From: a virus
Length of the DNA: 64,000 nucleotides
Virus record (IMG/VR): IMGVR_UViG_3300044977_000094
Coordinates: 1 to 64,000 of that record
Strand: one strand, 5' to 3'
Position 1 is the stretch's first letter, and the number at the start of each line of letters is the position of its first letter. The position numbers were made by a program, and so were the translations under genes. This document shows, in pieces, positions 38,695-48,600 of the stretch. Below the pieces are notes generated by a model. The model saw only the letters and a list, made by a program, of their open reading frames with translations, made no database searches and had not been told where the DNA came from.

Positions 38695-39004
38695 CGGCCT
38701 TCACCTCCCGCCCGGGCGGCGTAGGGAGCGCAGAGAGCAGATGGACAGCCGTGCGGGACAGCTCCTGGAGCTCCAGCGTCGACTCCTGCAACTGCGCACG
38801 GGCGGCAGCCTCGCGTTCGGCTACGAGGCGCCAGGTATCCCGCTCGGATGAGATCTCCCGGATTCTGCGGTCACGGTCCTCACGGAGATCCTCGACCTGG
38901 CGACGCGGCACCAGACGCCCAGTGAGGACGAGCAGGATGACGATCGCCAGGATGGTGGCGGCGCTGAGCTGGAGAACGCCCGCCTGGTCCCAGAGTTCTT
39001 CCAC
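38654..39004 (-). CDS. Single-span membrane protein with coiled coil
   Basis: 116 aa. One N-terminal transmembrane helix (about 12-30, LSAATILAIVILLVLTGRLV), then a long charged coiled coil (VEDLREDRDRRIREISSERD) and a Pro-rich end. Common in actinophage lysis cassettes; could link membrane and tail or act like a spanin. Overlaps the next gene by 41 bases. Confidence 0.65.
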   Translation of the reverse strand: MEELWDQAGVLQLSAATILAIVILLVLTGRLVPRRQVEDLREDRDRRIREISSERDTWRLVAEREAAARAQLQESTLELQELSRTAVHLLSALPTPPGREVKAGAPLGPLPPPPAP

Positions 39005-39057
39005 GGGCGGTCCCTCTCATGATGGTCAATCCGCAGCAGCCGCCCCAGGGGCGACGG

Positions 39058-40992
39058 CTACGACAGGTAGCCGTACGGCACCGCCACGCCCGTGGTGGAG
39101 ATCGCCGCATAGGTGGTGGAGCCCACCGTCCCCGGTGTCGTCAGGCCAGTGGTTGAGGTGCCGGACGGGGGAAGGGCCGTCAGGATCGCCGTTCCCAAGG
39201 CAGTCGCCGATGCCGCGCTCGTCGGCGGCGTCCCAGCCGCCACCATCAGGCCCCAGTAGTAGACGCCGCTGGTCGGCGGCGTATACGTGGCGGTGAGGGC
39301 GACTGTCGCCAGGGACGAGGCGGTGATCGTCGCAGTCAACTGGTCTGCTGTGACGGCCCGCAGGATCCGCGAGGAGTCCAGGACGCATCCCCACCAGTGC
39401 GTCGCGGTGGTGGATCCGGTCGTGCCGCACACCCAGTTCCAGTGCCCGACGGGGATGCCGGCCTGGAGCCATACCTCGGCCAGGTACAGCGTTCCCGAGG
39501 TCAGTGTCATCGTCGAGCTGGTGCACAGGATCCGCGGCACCGTCTCGGCGAGAGCGGCCGACGGTGGCGAGGACGAGGACACCTGCCCCGCGGGCTTCTT
39601 CCACGTGCCGTTGCCGGAGCCGTCGGACGTGAGGACGTAGCCGGAGGTGCCGCCGGTGGTGACCTGGAGGGTGTCGACGGTGACGCCGCCGTAGAACGTC
39701 TGCGCGCCGTAGGTGGTCTGGCCGACGCCGCCGACATTCGCGACGGTGACGGAGTTCAGCTCCAGATTTCCTGCGGTCGTGTCACTGCTGAACAGCGTCG
39801 ACATGTAGCTGTTCGACAGCCACGTCAGCTCCAGCACGACCCCGCCCGGGGCGGCGGACGGGTTGAACCGGACAGCGGAAGCCTGGTGCAGGGGGTTCGC
39901 GCCGCGGTCCCAGGTGTGACCGGAGACCAGGACGGGCCCGGCGTAGTTCGCGAACTCGAAGCCCGCGAAGGACAGTGAGCTGGAATTGTTGTTGTTCGAG
40001 TCGGCAATGCAGCCGACCGCCGAAACGTTCGCGGTGCCGTCGAAGAAGAAGCCGTTCCGCCCGTTGTCCTGCGCGTAGCAGCCGGTGAGGGTGCCGCCGG
40101 ACGTCGAGGTGATATGGAAGCCGCTGCCGGTGGTCGTGCCGGACGAGGTCACCGTCGAGGTGGAGGCGTTCCAGCCGGAGAACCAGGCCTTGCAGTTGCT
40201 GACCAGGCAGTTCCCGGCGACCAGGAACCCGTCGAGGCCGCAGTTCGCGGCGTCGCAGTTCGACACGTAGTCGTCATTCGTCAGATTGAAGCCGTTGCCC
40301 TGGCAGTTCCAGACCTGGATGTTGTTGAAGATGCTGTCGTGCTTGTACGTCGACTGGACGCCGTCGCCGTTGAAGTACTCGATGTGCAGGTTGATAGCCC
40401 GGCAGCGGATGTCGTTGTACTCGTCGGTGCCGCTGGAGTACGTCCAGTTCCCCTGGAACAGCAGCCCGTTGATCGTATGGGTCTGGGCGCCGGCATTGCC
40501 CTGCAATCGCAGGTCCATGACGCACACCATCTCCGCGTGCGTCGCATTGGTGATCAGCGGGCCTGCGGTCATGCCGGCCTTCGCGATCAGCGTGGTCGCC
40601 CGCGGGCCTGCCCCCCGCAAGGTCACGCCGTGCGGGATCACCAGCGGACCCGTGACGTAGAAGCCCGGGCCGAGGTACACGGTCGTGGACTGGGCGAGCG
40701 GGCTGCTAGGGGCAGCCGCGGCCAAAGCGGCTGTCAGGGCTGCGGTGTTGTCGGTCGAGCCGTCGCCCTTCGCGCCATAGAGCGGGGCGTTGGCGTTCAC
40801 CCAGCCCAGGGCAGACGCGTCCACCCCGGGCTGCCAGCTGACGTTGCCGGAGCCGTCCGAGGTCAGGACATCGCCGAGACTGGCCCCAGAGGGGATCTGC
40901 ATCGCCGGGGAGCCGGTCAGGACCAGCGGCCCGGTCAGGGTGCCGCCGGCGAGAGGAAGGCGGTCGGCGGCGCCGTAGACAGTCGCGGTCAT
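39058..40992 (-). CDS. Tail spike/fibre with pectate-lyase-like beta helix
   Basis: 644 aa. Residues about 70-110 (LYGAKGDGSTDNTAALTAAL, VYLGPGFYVTGPLVIPHGVT) are the pectate-lyase superfamily start of a right-handed beta helix, which continues to about 400. Short collagen-free linkers with VLTSDGSGN repeats occur near residues 40 and 455. The C-terminal ~150 residues form a separate receptor-type domain. Likely binds or cleaves host surface glycan. Confidence 0.82.
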   Translation of the reverse strand: MTATVYGAADRLPLAGGTLTGPLVLTGSPAMQIPSGASLGDVLTSDGSGNVSWQPGVDASALGWVNANAPLYGAKGDGSTDNTAALTAALAAAAPSSPLAQSTTVYLGPGFYVTGPLVIPHGVTLRGAGPRATTLIAKAGMTAGPLITNATHAEMVCVMDLRLQGNAGAQTHTINGLLFQGNWTYSSGTDEYNDIRCRAINLHIEYFNGDGVQSTYKHDSIFNNIQVWNCQGNGFNLTNDDYVSNCDAANCGLDGFLVAGNCLVSNCKAWFSGWNASTSTVTSSGTTTGSGFHITSTSGGTLTGCYAQDNGRNGFFFDGTANVSAVGCIADSNNNNSSSLSFAGFEFANYAGPVLVSGHTWDRGANPLHQASAVRFNPSAAPGGVVLELTWLSNSYMSTLFSSDTTAGNLELNSVTVANVGGVGQTTYGAQTFYGGVTVDTLQVTTGGTSGYVLTSDGSGNGTWKKPAGQVSSSSPPSAALAETVPRILCTSSTMTLTSGTLYLAEVWLQAGIPVGHWNWVCGTTGSTTATHWWGCVLDSSRILRAVTADQLTATITASSLATVALTATYTPPTSGVYYWGLMVAAGTPPTSAASATALGTAILTALPPSGTSTTGLTTPGTVGSTTYAAISTTGVAVPYGYLS

Positions 40993-41303
40993 GCAGTCGC
41001 CCCCAGGATGATGTAGGTCTGCTGGGCGCCCACGGGAAGCACGTATACCGCCGCGCCTGCGGTGGGCGTATACGGGGACAGGTAGGCGTAAGGGCCGGTC
41101 AGGTTGGGCGAGCCGTTGATATAGACCTGCGGGTTGCCGCTGGTGTAGCTGCCGGAGATGACGGCGGGCAGGCAGGCCAGCGGGTATCCGGAGTCGATTC
41201 CGGCGGTTCGGGACTCCAGCTTGGCGACCCGGGCCAGGAGCTGCTTCAGCGTCGCCGCGAACCTGTCGTTCAGCGCCTTCGGGTACATCGTCACGGCGCC
41301 CAC
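40989..41303 (-). CDS. Small tail-associated protein
   Basis: 104 aa. Helical N-terminus (LNDRFAATLKQLLARVAKLE, trimeric-coil-like), then a beta-rich head (YTSGNPQVYINGSPN). Small fibre-base or tail-tip protein is plausible from position. Overlaps the spike gene by four bases. Confidence 0.55.
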   Translation of the reverse strand: MGAVTMYPKALNDRFAATLKQLLARVAKLESRTAGIDSGYPLACLPAVISGSYTSGNPQVYINGSPNLTGPYAYLSPYTPTAGAAVYVLPVGAQQTYIILGATA

Positions 41304-41310
41304 CCCCCGC

Positions 41311-42519
41311 CTACTCGCCGACGATCACCGCTGAGGTCTGGAGCTGCAATGTCTCGTCCTGCTGCGGGCCGGGTGGCTGGAGGGTCCAGCCGGTGATCCT
41401 TAGCTGCTGCTGCAAGCCGGGGGCTCCGCCTGCCTGTGGCGGGTGCAGCGGTGACGTTGCGGCGAATGTGGTGGTGTCGCCCAGGACGATGTCCCGCAGC
41501 GTCGGGTATGCGCCCCCGCCGACGGTGAGGGTGGGCAGTGTCATGCCCTGCGTCACGAGGGCCACCTGGCCTGTCGCGAAGGCGTTCACCTGGGCCTGCG
41601 TGGTGACCACGGAGCCCTGCCAGCTGACGGTCGACTCCATCACCGGGTATCCGGCGTCGAGGTCGGCCAGGTCAGCGCCGTATGGGTACTGGGACTGCCA
41701 TTGGAGCTCGCTGCCGTTCGGTGGCGCGGTCGCCCAGATGTAGTTGGAGGACTGTGAGCCGGTGATCTGGTAGCCGTAGTCGATCACGTTGCCGGGGTAG
41801 GTGAGGGTGTACCCGCAGCTCCCGAGGGGGCGCCCGAGCTGCTCGTAGGCCAGCTGCACGAACGTGGCGAGGTTGCCGCTGGAGTCCAGCCCGGCCGAGA
41901 AGACGTACTCCAAATTCCCCGAGGCGGTCATGTCGGACCAAGCGCTGCTGATCTGCGTGAGGTCACTATAGGTGTAGCTGGCGGTCCACGGGACGCCGGA
42001 GATTGCCGAGGATCCGGTCGGTACCACGAGGCGGGCGACGCGGCCGTTGCTGGCCATCAGCTCCAGGTAGCCAGCGGGCCGGGTCGCTGCGGGGGAGACG
42101 CTGGAGATGTACGAGCTCTGCTTGGACAGGCCGTAGTTGAGCAGGTCGAGGAACGCCGCGTAGAGGTCGACGGCGGCGTACTCGATCGTGTCGGTGACGA
42201 GCCGGTGTGACCAGACGGAGTCGAGAGTCTGGGCGGCGATCGGCAGGGTTCCTGCCTGGCGGGACATGTCCGGCCAGTCCCAGACGACGCCGGACCACAC
42301 CGGATACCCGTCCATGATCACCCAGAGGAGGGCGCGGCGGCAGGCCAGGGCCGTGACCGCGGGCGCGTTGACGGAGTACAGCTCGTTGAGGTTGAGCGTC
42401 CCCGTCAGGGAACCGCCGCCGTTCAGCTGCTGCGAGAAGGACTGGACGTTGAGCGGCAGGTTGTCCGCAAGCAGCTTTCCGCTGATCAAGTCAGTGGCGG
42501 CATAGACATAGGTGCTCAC
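41311..42519 (-). CDS. Minor tail protein (Gp37-like)
   Basis: 402 aa. LPLNVQSFSQQLNGGGSLTG and GYPVWSGVVWDWPDMSRQAG fit the tail-hub/baseplate family that follows Dit in actinophages (siphovirus Gp37-like). The protein ends with LRITGWTLQPPGPQQDETLQ. Part of the tail tip. Confidence 0.75.
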   Translation of the reverse strand: MSTYVYAATDLISGKLLADNLPLNVQSFSQQLNGGGSLTGTLNLNELYSVNAPAVTALACRRALLWVIMDGYPVWSGVVWDWPDMSRQAGTLPIAAQTLDSVWSHRLVTDTIEYAAVDLYAAFLDLLNYGLSKQSSYISSVSPAATRPAGYLELMASNGRVARLVVPTGSSAISGVPWTASYTYSDLTQISSAWSDMTASGNLEYVFSAGLDSSGNLATFVQLAYEQLGRPLGSCGYTLTYPGNVIDYGYQITGSQSSNYIWATAPPNGSELQWQSQYPYGADLADLDAGYPVMESTVSWQGSVVTTQAQVNAFATGQVALVTQGMTLPTLTVGGGAYPTLRDIVLGDTTTFAATSPLHPPQAGGAPGLQQQLRITGWTLQPPGPQQDETLQLQTSAVIVGE

Positions 42520-43598
42520 TTCGCGACCGGCTCGATCCGCAGGATGATCTTCGTGTTGGCGGCCGCGTACATACCCGTCTGGTACGCGCCCGAGTGGTTG
42601 GTCGCCGTCACCTTGACCGTGTGCGTGCCCGCCGACGGCGTGTCACCCGTCGCACTCGACGTGTAGTAGCTCCACGACCCACCACTGCGTGTCGTCGTGT
42701 CGGCGATGTTGTAGCCGGTCAGGAGCGTGTCCACCACAGTCGAGTCGATGTACATCTGGAGCAGAACGTTGAAGCCGTAGCTACTGCCCCGAGTGGAGCT
42801 GGTGCCCGCCCACTTGAAGAAGATCTCCACGTCGGTGTAGCCGTCAGTCGTGATCGTGGTGGTCAGGACCGTCTGCTCCGTGCCACCCCAGGACGGCCCG
42901 CTGGACGTGGTGACGATCACCGGCTCCCAGGGGAGCACGTGGATCTGCGTCGCGTTGCTCGTGTTGTTGTTGTGGTAAAAGCGACCCGATGGCTTGTCAA
43001 AAGCGAGCTGGCCGGTGTAACCGGTCACGCTGCCGACGGGCGCCACCAGGATCCCGCCAGTCGTGGTGGTGAAGGTCCGCTGATCAGTGATCATGCCGCT
43101 GGTGATCGACGTCGTGGTCGCCGGGATCGTCAACTGCCCCAGGGTGGTGCTGTTCGCAGGCGTGGACGGGGCCGATGGGGATGGCGCCGCGGTGCCCGTG
43201 ATGATCTCTATCGCGCCGTACGAGCTCGACGACCCGGCATCATCGACATAGGCCACAACCAGGTCAATCCGCGGATTGGTCGGGTCCGCCGTCTGGACGG
43301 TCAGCGTCGCCTGCGACGCCAGCGTCGACACGTAGCCGCCCGCCGTCGGAGTCGCCGTCGCGGGGACCACGTAGCTTCCCGGTTGCACAGTCACCGCCAT
43401 GCCGGTACCAGCGGACACAACCAGGCCCGAACCGCCGACGACGCCGCCCAGAACGCCGATCGTGCCTCCACCGCTGACGATGCCCTCGTCGTAGAACGTC
43501 GCCGTCACAAACGAGTTCCGCAGGTCATTGCCGCTGTCGGCGTCGTACGTGCACCCGCTCAACCACATAGGCAGGGAGGTGGTCACCTGGGTCGCCAT
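42516..43598 (-). CDS. Minor tail protein, fibre-like
   Basis: 360 aa, beta-rich and Thr/Gly/Ser-rich. N-terminus TSLPMWLSGCTYDADSGNDL, middle TADPTNPRIDLVVAYVDDAG, then ITSGMITDQRTFTTTTGGIL, a pattern common to actinophage tail proteins. The C-terminal ~130 residues form a beta-sandwich head. Likely in the tail tip or side fibres. Confidence 0.72.
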   Translation of the reverse strand: MATQVTTSLPMWLSGCTYDADSGNDLRNSFVTATFYDEGIVSGGGTIGVLGGVVGGSGLVVSAGTGMAVTVQPGSYVVPATATPTAGGYVSTLASQATLTVQTADPTNPRIDLVVAYVDDAGSSSSYGAIEIITGTAAPSPSAPSTPANSTTLGQLTIPATTTSITSGMITDQRTFTTTTGGILVAPVGSVTGYTGQLAFDKPSGRFYHNNNTSNATQIHVLPWEPVIVTTSSGPSWGGTEQTVLTTTITTDGYTDVEIFFKWAGTSSTRGSSYGFNVLLQMYIDSTVVDTLLTGYNIADTTTRSGGSWSYYTSSATGDTPSAGTHTVKVTATNHSGAYQTGMYAAANTKIILRIEPVAK

Positions 43599-43607
43599 GC
43601 CTGCCTC

Positions 43608-44870
43608 CTAGATGTAGGTGTCCGACCAGTAGAAAGTCGCTGTCGCGCCCGAGCCGGCCGTGCCGCCGAACTGGAGCTGGTTGTCGCCCGGGGCGATTTC
43701 CCACCAGGCCGATGAGACATCCGCCGGCCAGTACGTGCCGCCCGTGCTCGGGATCCCCGGGTACATCGACAGCGTCGTGGGGTTGATGAAGGCCTGCCGG
43801 TTGAGGAAGTCCACGACCATGGTGTCGCCAGTCCCCAGGCTCACCGTGCTCCACGAGACGGTGCTGCCGCTGGTCAAGTTGGACAGGGTTACGCCGCTGA
43901 CTGGGCCAGTGACGACCACGACTGATGGGGTCTCAAAGCTGCCGCCATTGATCGCCACGCTCGATCCTGGCGGCGGCGCTGCGGCGAGACTGAAGGGCAC
44001 GGTGAACGGGACGACCATGTCGCCGCCGACGCCCGCGGAGAGCAGCCCGATCTGGATCGAGCGCTGCACGTTGGCGTACTTGCGGGGGTCGGGTGCGACG
44101 AGGCCGATCGCGAAAGTGACATCACTCAAGGTCGGATACGACTCGGTGATCTTCCCGGAGCGGCGCACCCAGGCGTACTTCGACACCGGCTCGTCGTAGC
44201 GCAGCTGCGCCAAGTCGCTGATCGGCACGGCCTGCTGTAGGAGTGCCCGGGCGGTGTCCCGCAGGGCCTGGGTCGGGGCGGAGGCCGTGACGGTCAGCGT
44301 CATCGTCCGGGCCGCGAAGTACTGCGGCGACGCCCATGCGCCGTGGTCACCGGATCGGGCGATGACCCCGGCGCCCTGCACGTCCGGGCCATCCCAGCCC
44401 TCCAGCTTCTGCCACAGCCAGCAGATGCCGTTGCCGTCCACGGCGCCGAACTCGATGTCCAGGTCAGCCGCGCTGTAGATCAGGCCGCCGGTCCAGAACC
44501 CGGTGTCGCCGGCCGGGACCGGCGGCGTGTAGCCACCCGGGATGCCACTGACGTTGAAGTTCTCGACGCCGAGGAACTCATCCGAGCCGTAGGTGCAGGT
44601 CCAGTTCGCGGTGTACACACCGGACTTGGTCATCGGTGGGATGTTCCAGGTGAAGGCGTACTGGCCAGCAGCGATGCGCCATACCTGCCCCGGAACAGAC
44701 GAGCTCGCGCCCTGGTAGGTGAACGGGCCCGCGACGTCCGAGACCGAGCCAACGGGCCCCCCGTACGTGATGTCCAACTGCACAGCGGACGGATCCGTCA
44801 GGACACCGCTGACCTCGTCGTAGAAGTTCAGGTCCAGCACCCACGGCTGGCCGGCCATCGCGCCAGTCAT
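43608..44870 (-). CDS. Distal tail (Dit-like) protein
   Basis: 420 aa. N-terminal Ig-like domain (about 1-110), then a Dit-like domain: NGICWLWQKLEGWDGPDVQG, RTMTLTVTASAPTQALRDTA and a galectin-like C-terminal sandwich (about 310-420, ending GSGATATFYWSDTYI). Position downstream of tape measure supports tail-tip hub. Confidence 0.75.
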   Translation of the reverse strand: MTGAMAGQPWVLDLNFYDEVSGVLTDPSAVQLDITYGGPVGSVSDVAGPFTYQGASSSVPGQVWRIAAGQYAFTWNIPPMTKSGVYTANWTCTYGSDEFLGVENFNVSGIPGGYTPPVPAGDTGFWTGGLIYSAADLDIEFGAVDGNGICWLWQKLEGWDGPDVQGAGVIARSGDHGAWASPQYFAARTMTLTVTASAPTQALRDTARALLQQAVPISDLAQLRYDEPVSKYAWVRRSGKITESYPTLSDVTFAIGLVAPDPRKYANVQRSIQIGLLSAGVGGDMVVPFTVPFSLAAAPPPGSSVAINGGSFETPSVVVVTGPVSGVTLSNLTSGSTVSWSTVSLGTGDTMVVDFLNRQAFINPTTLSMYPGIPSTGGTYWPADVSSAWWEIAPGDNQLQFGGTAGSGATATFYWSDTYI

Positions 44871-44918
44871 TCAGCCCCCTCACTGCTGCGTCACGGTCCT
44901 GCAACAGAGGGCAGTCAG

Positions 44919-44940
44919 CAGTGTGCCCCCTGGCACACTG
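44919..44940. promoter_or_regulatory. 22-bp palindrome upstream of the lipoprotein gene
   Basis: CAGTGTGCC (44919-44927) and GGCACACTG (44932-44940) are perfectly inverted around CCCT. It lies 33 bases before the lipoprotein start, on the only plus-strand gene in the structural region, so it is probably its operator. A hairpin role is the alternative. Confidence 0.6.
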
Positions 44941-44972
44941 ACCGCACCCAAAACAGGACATCAGGGGGGAAC

Positions 44973-45608
44973 ATGCGTCGCGCCATCCCAGCCATCGCCG
45001 CCGTTCTGCTAGCGGCCGGCTGCGCAAGCGGCAGCCACGGCAGCACCGCGCCGGAGCAGCCGAGCACAACATCAAGCAGCGCCGCGCCCGCATCCAGTGG
45101 CGCCCCGAAACCGAGCCCCACACCGACCGCCACGGCCCTCCCAGCGCTGGCCGTCGGGCAGACCGTCACCGTCCACACCAGTGGCGACGGCGTGGTCATC
45201 AAGACGCCCGGGGTCTACGAGGTGACCCTGCTCGCCTTCAAGACGGCGACCCACACGACGGATCCCGGCTCGGACTACACGGCCACGGCCCAGGCCGGAG
45301 ACGTCATCGGCTGCATCGCCTTCAAGGTAAAGAACGAGGGCGCATCCCAGTCGGACCTGTATCCCTTCATGAACCCCGAATGGAGCGGGGCTAGCGGCCA
45401 GGTCAGCGACTCCGAACTGGCCACAGGCGCAGACTGCGCACCGCTCGACGGTCAGACGGACGAGCTCAGCGGCGACCCGAATCCGGCGATCGGCCAGTAT
45501 GTCACCGGCGATGATGCCCTGGAGTTCCCAGCTGGTGCTGGGCGTCTCCTCTTCCAAGATCGGAGCGGCGCCAGCCTGTTCACCATCGCCGTCCCGCCGA
45601 CAAGCTGA
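44973..45608 (+). CDS. Phage-encoded lipoprotein (moron, DUF4352-like)
   Basis: 211 aa; ATG 44973 after CAGGGGGGAAC. Signal peptide with lipobox LAAGC (Cys17). A Ser/Thr/Pro-rich linker (about 18-50) leads to a beta-sandwich domain like DUF4352 (VGQTVTVHTSGDGVVIKTPG, GDVIGCIAFKVKNEGASQSD, ADCAPLDG). Opposite strand to all neighbours, own palindrome upstream and own hairpin downstream, so it is an independently expressed cargo gene. Surface lipoproteins of other prophages exclude superinfecting phage by blocking DNA entry; this role is inferred. Confidence 0.8.
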   Translation: MRRAIPAIAAVLLAAGCASGSHGSTAPEQPSTTSSSAAPASSGAPKPSPTPTATALPALAVGQTVTVHTSGDGVVIKTPGVYEVTLLAFKTATHTTDPGSDYTATAQAGDVIGCIAFKVKNEGASQSDLYPFMNPEWSGASGQVSDSELATGADCAPLDGQTDELSGDPNPAIGQYVTGDDALEFPAGAGRLLFQDRSGASLFTIAVPPTS

Positions 45609-45614
45609 GGCTGC

Positions 45615-45643
45615 GCTGCCCGCACTGGGGGTGTGCGGGCAGC
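45615..45643. terminator. 11-bp hairpin after the lipoprotein gene
   Basis: GCTGCCCGCAC (45615-45625) pairs with 45633-45643 over a 7-base loop, six bases after the lipoprotein stop and at the end of the tape measure gene. No long U-run; probably a terminator for the plus-strand gene and weakly bidirectional. Confidence 0.65.
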
Positions 45644-48600
45644 TATACCCCACTGAGGGCGAGCCCCATCTCCCGCTGGATCGCAGCCATCTGCTCGGTG
45701 TTCGGATACTGCGTGCCATAGAAGTTGATCACTGCCTGCTTGGCGCCCAGACCGGCCGGGCCCGTGCCGCCCTGGGCGGTGATCTGCTTGGCCAGCGCGA
45801 CGAAGGCCGCCGACTCCTCGGGGGTAAGTACGGCCTCCGGCTTCCCGAGACCATTGACTGGCATGTTCCCGGGCATCAGCCAGCCACCGGAGTCGTAGCC
45901 CCAACCCATGGCCTTGTATACGGCGTTCGCCGAGGCCATGCGCTGCGGAAGCGACGCCGTCAGGCTCGCCGGCCGCTCGTAGTAGTCCTGGTAGATCTCG
46001 GCCGCGTTCGACGCGCTCGTCGCACGGTTGACCATCCCCGGACCGCCACCCCACGACAGGATCGCGTTGAGCTGCGTCATCAGGTCCGCCTGGGCGTTCC
46101 CGGTGATGTAGCCAGGCGGGTACGGAGTCCACTGGATCAGACCACCACCCCCACCGCCGCCGATCTCCAGAATCTCCGGGTTACCGCCCGATTCGGCGTC
46201 GATGTTGCCCGCGACGCCCGCCGCAGCGAACCGGGAGAACCCGTGCGCCGCCAGGAAGGACGCGATGGCCTTCCAGTTCGCAGGCAGCGAGCCCACAGCA
46301 CCCGAGCTACCACCGGGCAACTGCCCGGAGCCGAGGCCGAGCATCGACAGCGCCTGATTGACGGCATCCCCGACTAGCGTCTTGGGGACAGCCAGCATCA
46401 TCTGTGCCAGATCCCCAGTAGCGCCCTTGGTGCCGACGAACGAGTTCAGCGCATTGGTCAGCGCTGTCCCGTTGCCCGTCGCCAGCGCCGCCACGATCTT
46501 GCCGACGTCCATGGCCTTCCCCACAGCGCCGGTGATGCCGCCCCAGATGTCCGACGCCACACCCGCGATCCCACCACCGCTGAAGCCCATCGCATGCTCG
46601 GCGCCATGCTCAACGGGCCGGTCGACGGTGCGCTTCCGCGCCTCCTTCTTCAGCAGCTTCCCGAGCTCACTCTTGTGCTCATCGTCATCGCCAGCCACAC
46701 CACCACCGGCGAATCGAGTCGGACCGGAGACCCGGCCTCCCCCGTACTGCGCGTTGAGTGCGTGCACCGTGCCCGGGCCGATCGCACGGACCGCCTCCGG
46801 CACCAGCACGCCTTCCCCCGGGCTGAGCATCGCCGGGATAGTGTCGTGCCCCGGCGAGTAGCCGGCCAGTACGCCGCCCGCCGCGAGTTGGGGGATATCC
46901 GGCAGCTTGAGGCTTCCCAGGCCGACGGCTTTGACGACGCTGTTCCACAGGTTTTCAATGCCGTCCTTGTACACGTCCGTGATCAGGAAGTTCACGGGAA
47001 TCTTGAAGGCTGTTTCGAGGCCGGACCAGGTCGCACTCAGATCATGGACGAAGTCACGCGCCCCGGTCGATATCCCGGACCAAACGTCCTCGGCGACGGA
47101 CTTAATGCCACCCCAAATCGATGACCAATTTCGGGCCAATTCGATCGCCCCGAGGGCGATGAGGCCGACCGGACCAAGGAGCGGGAGCAGCCATTTTCCG
47201 AATCCGTTGTAGACAAAATTCCAGGCATCCTCGGCCCAGTGCTTGATGTCCCCCCAGACCTGCGACCAGTGCGTGGCCAAATACGTGATCGCAAGCACCA
47301 GGAGGCCGATCCCGGCGATTATGCCGCCTGAGGAGGCGTCCTCGACGGCTGCGGCCTCTTCCGAGGAGATCTCCGCCGCTTCGTTCTGTGCCTCGAACAT
47401 GGCAGTCGCCTCGCCGTGCTCGGCAGCCCATTCATCCGAGGCGGTCTCGGCTTCCTGCATATTCGTGCCGAAGCCGGAAACGAACTGCACGATGGAATTC
47501 TTCGCGCTGCTCATCATCCCGGAGATCTTGCTGCCGATCCCCTCGAAAGGAGACGTCAAGAATCCGACGACTTTCGCGCCGTTATCCTTCGCGGACTGCC
47601 ACAGAAGCTGCCCGTCCAGGCTCGTCGGCATCGCGCCCTTCACCGCATCGGCGAGCGAGGATCCCCAGCCGCCGACGGTCTTGGCGAGCTTCGGGAGGAG
47701 CCCCTCGACGGCGGGAATGACGTCGCCCTCGGCGCCGGTGATCTCCTCCGAGCCGAACAGCTTCGTCCACACGCCCTTGCCGGCCGCCTGCGCCGCACTG
47801 CCGAGCTGCTTGCCCCAGCCGCGCACGGCGCTCGCGAGCTTGCCGCCCCAAACCTGGGCGGCGGTGGTCGTGTTGACCCAGGCCTTCCCCAAGCCCTCGG
47901 TGATCTTCTGACCCCAGACCTGCGCCGCCGTAGTGACGTTCACCCACGCCCTGCCAGCCCCCTGGGCAGCCTTGGTTGCGGCGCCCGACACCCCGCTCCA
48001 CGCCTTGCCGATGGTCTGCGCCATCTTGGACATGCGCCCAGGGATCCCGGAGATCAGCTTGTAGCCGTCAGCGATCGCCTTGAACGGCATCGACACGTAC
48101 TTGTTCGCGAGCTTCATCGCCAGCATCCCGGCGACGATGTCCGCGATGACCTTGACGACGGTGCCGTTCGGGTGCGCGTTCAGATACCGCGTCAGCGGCC
48201 CGAGAGCCGTGGCCACCAGGCCGACGATCGCACCCAGCGGCGGACCGACGTGGGCAATGATGTTGCCCGCAGCCTCAAGGAAGGCGTTGATCGGCCCCGT
48301 CTTCTGGCCGACCGCCGCCGCCAACCCGGTTGCCGCGTGGGCGATCCCGGCGAGCACAGCAGCGATCCCGTCGACCGCGCCCTTCTTCGACCCGATCAGG
48401 GCCAGCTCCTGGATGAACTGGGCGAACGCGGGCAGCACTATGTCCGCGAAGCGGATCCCGTTGCTGATCAGACCGTTGAGGACCTGGACGAACTGCGGGG
48501 TCTGCATCTGCTTGCCGAACTGACCGAACGCGTTGCCCATCGCCGAGCCCATGCGGCCGACACCGCTGGTCACATCCGGCATCAGCTTCGAGATCCCGGT

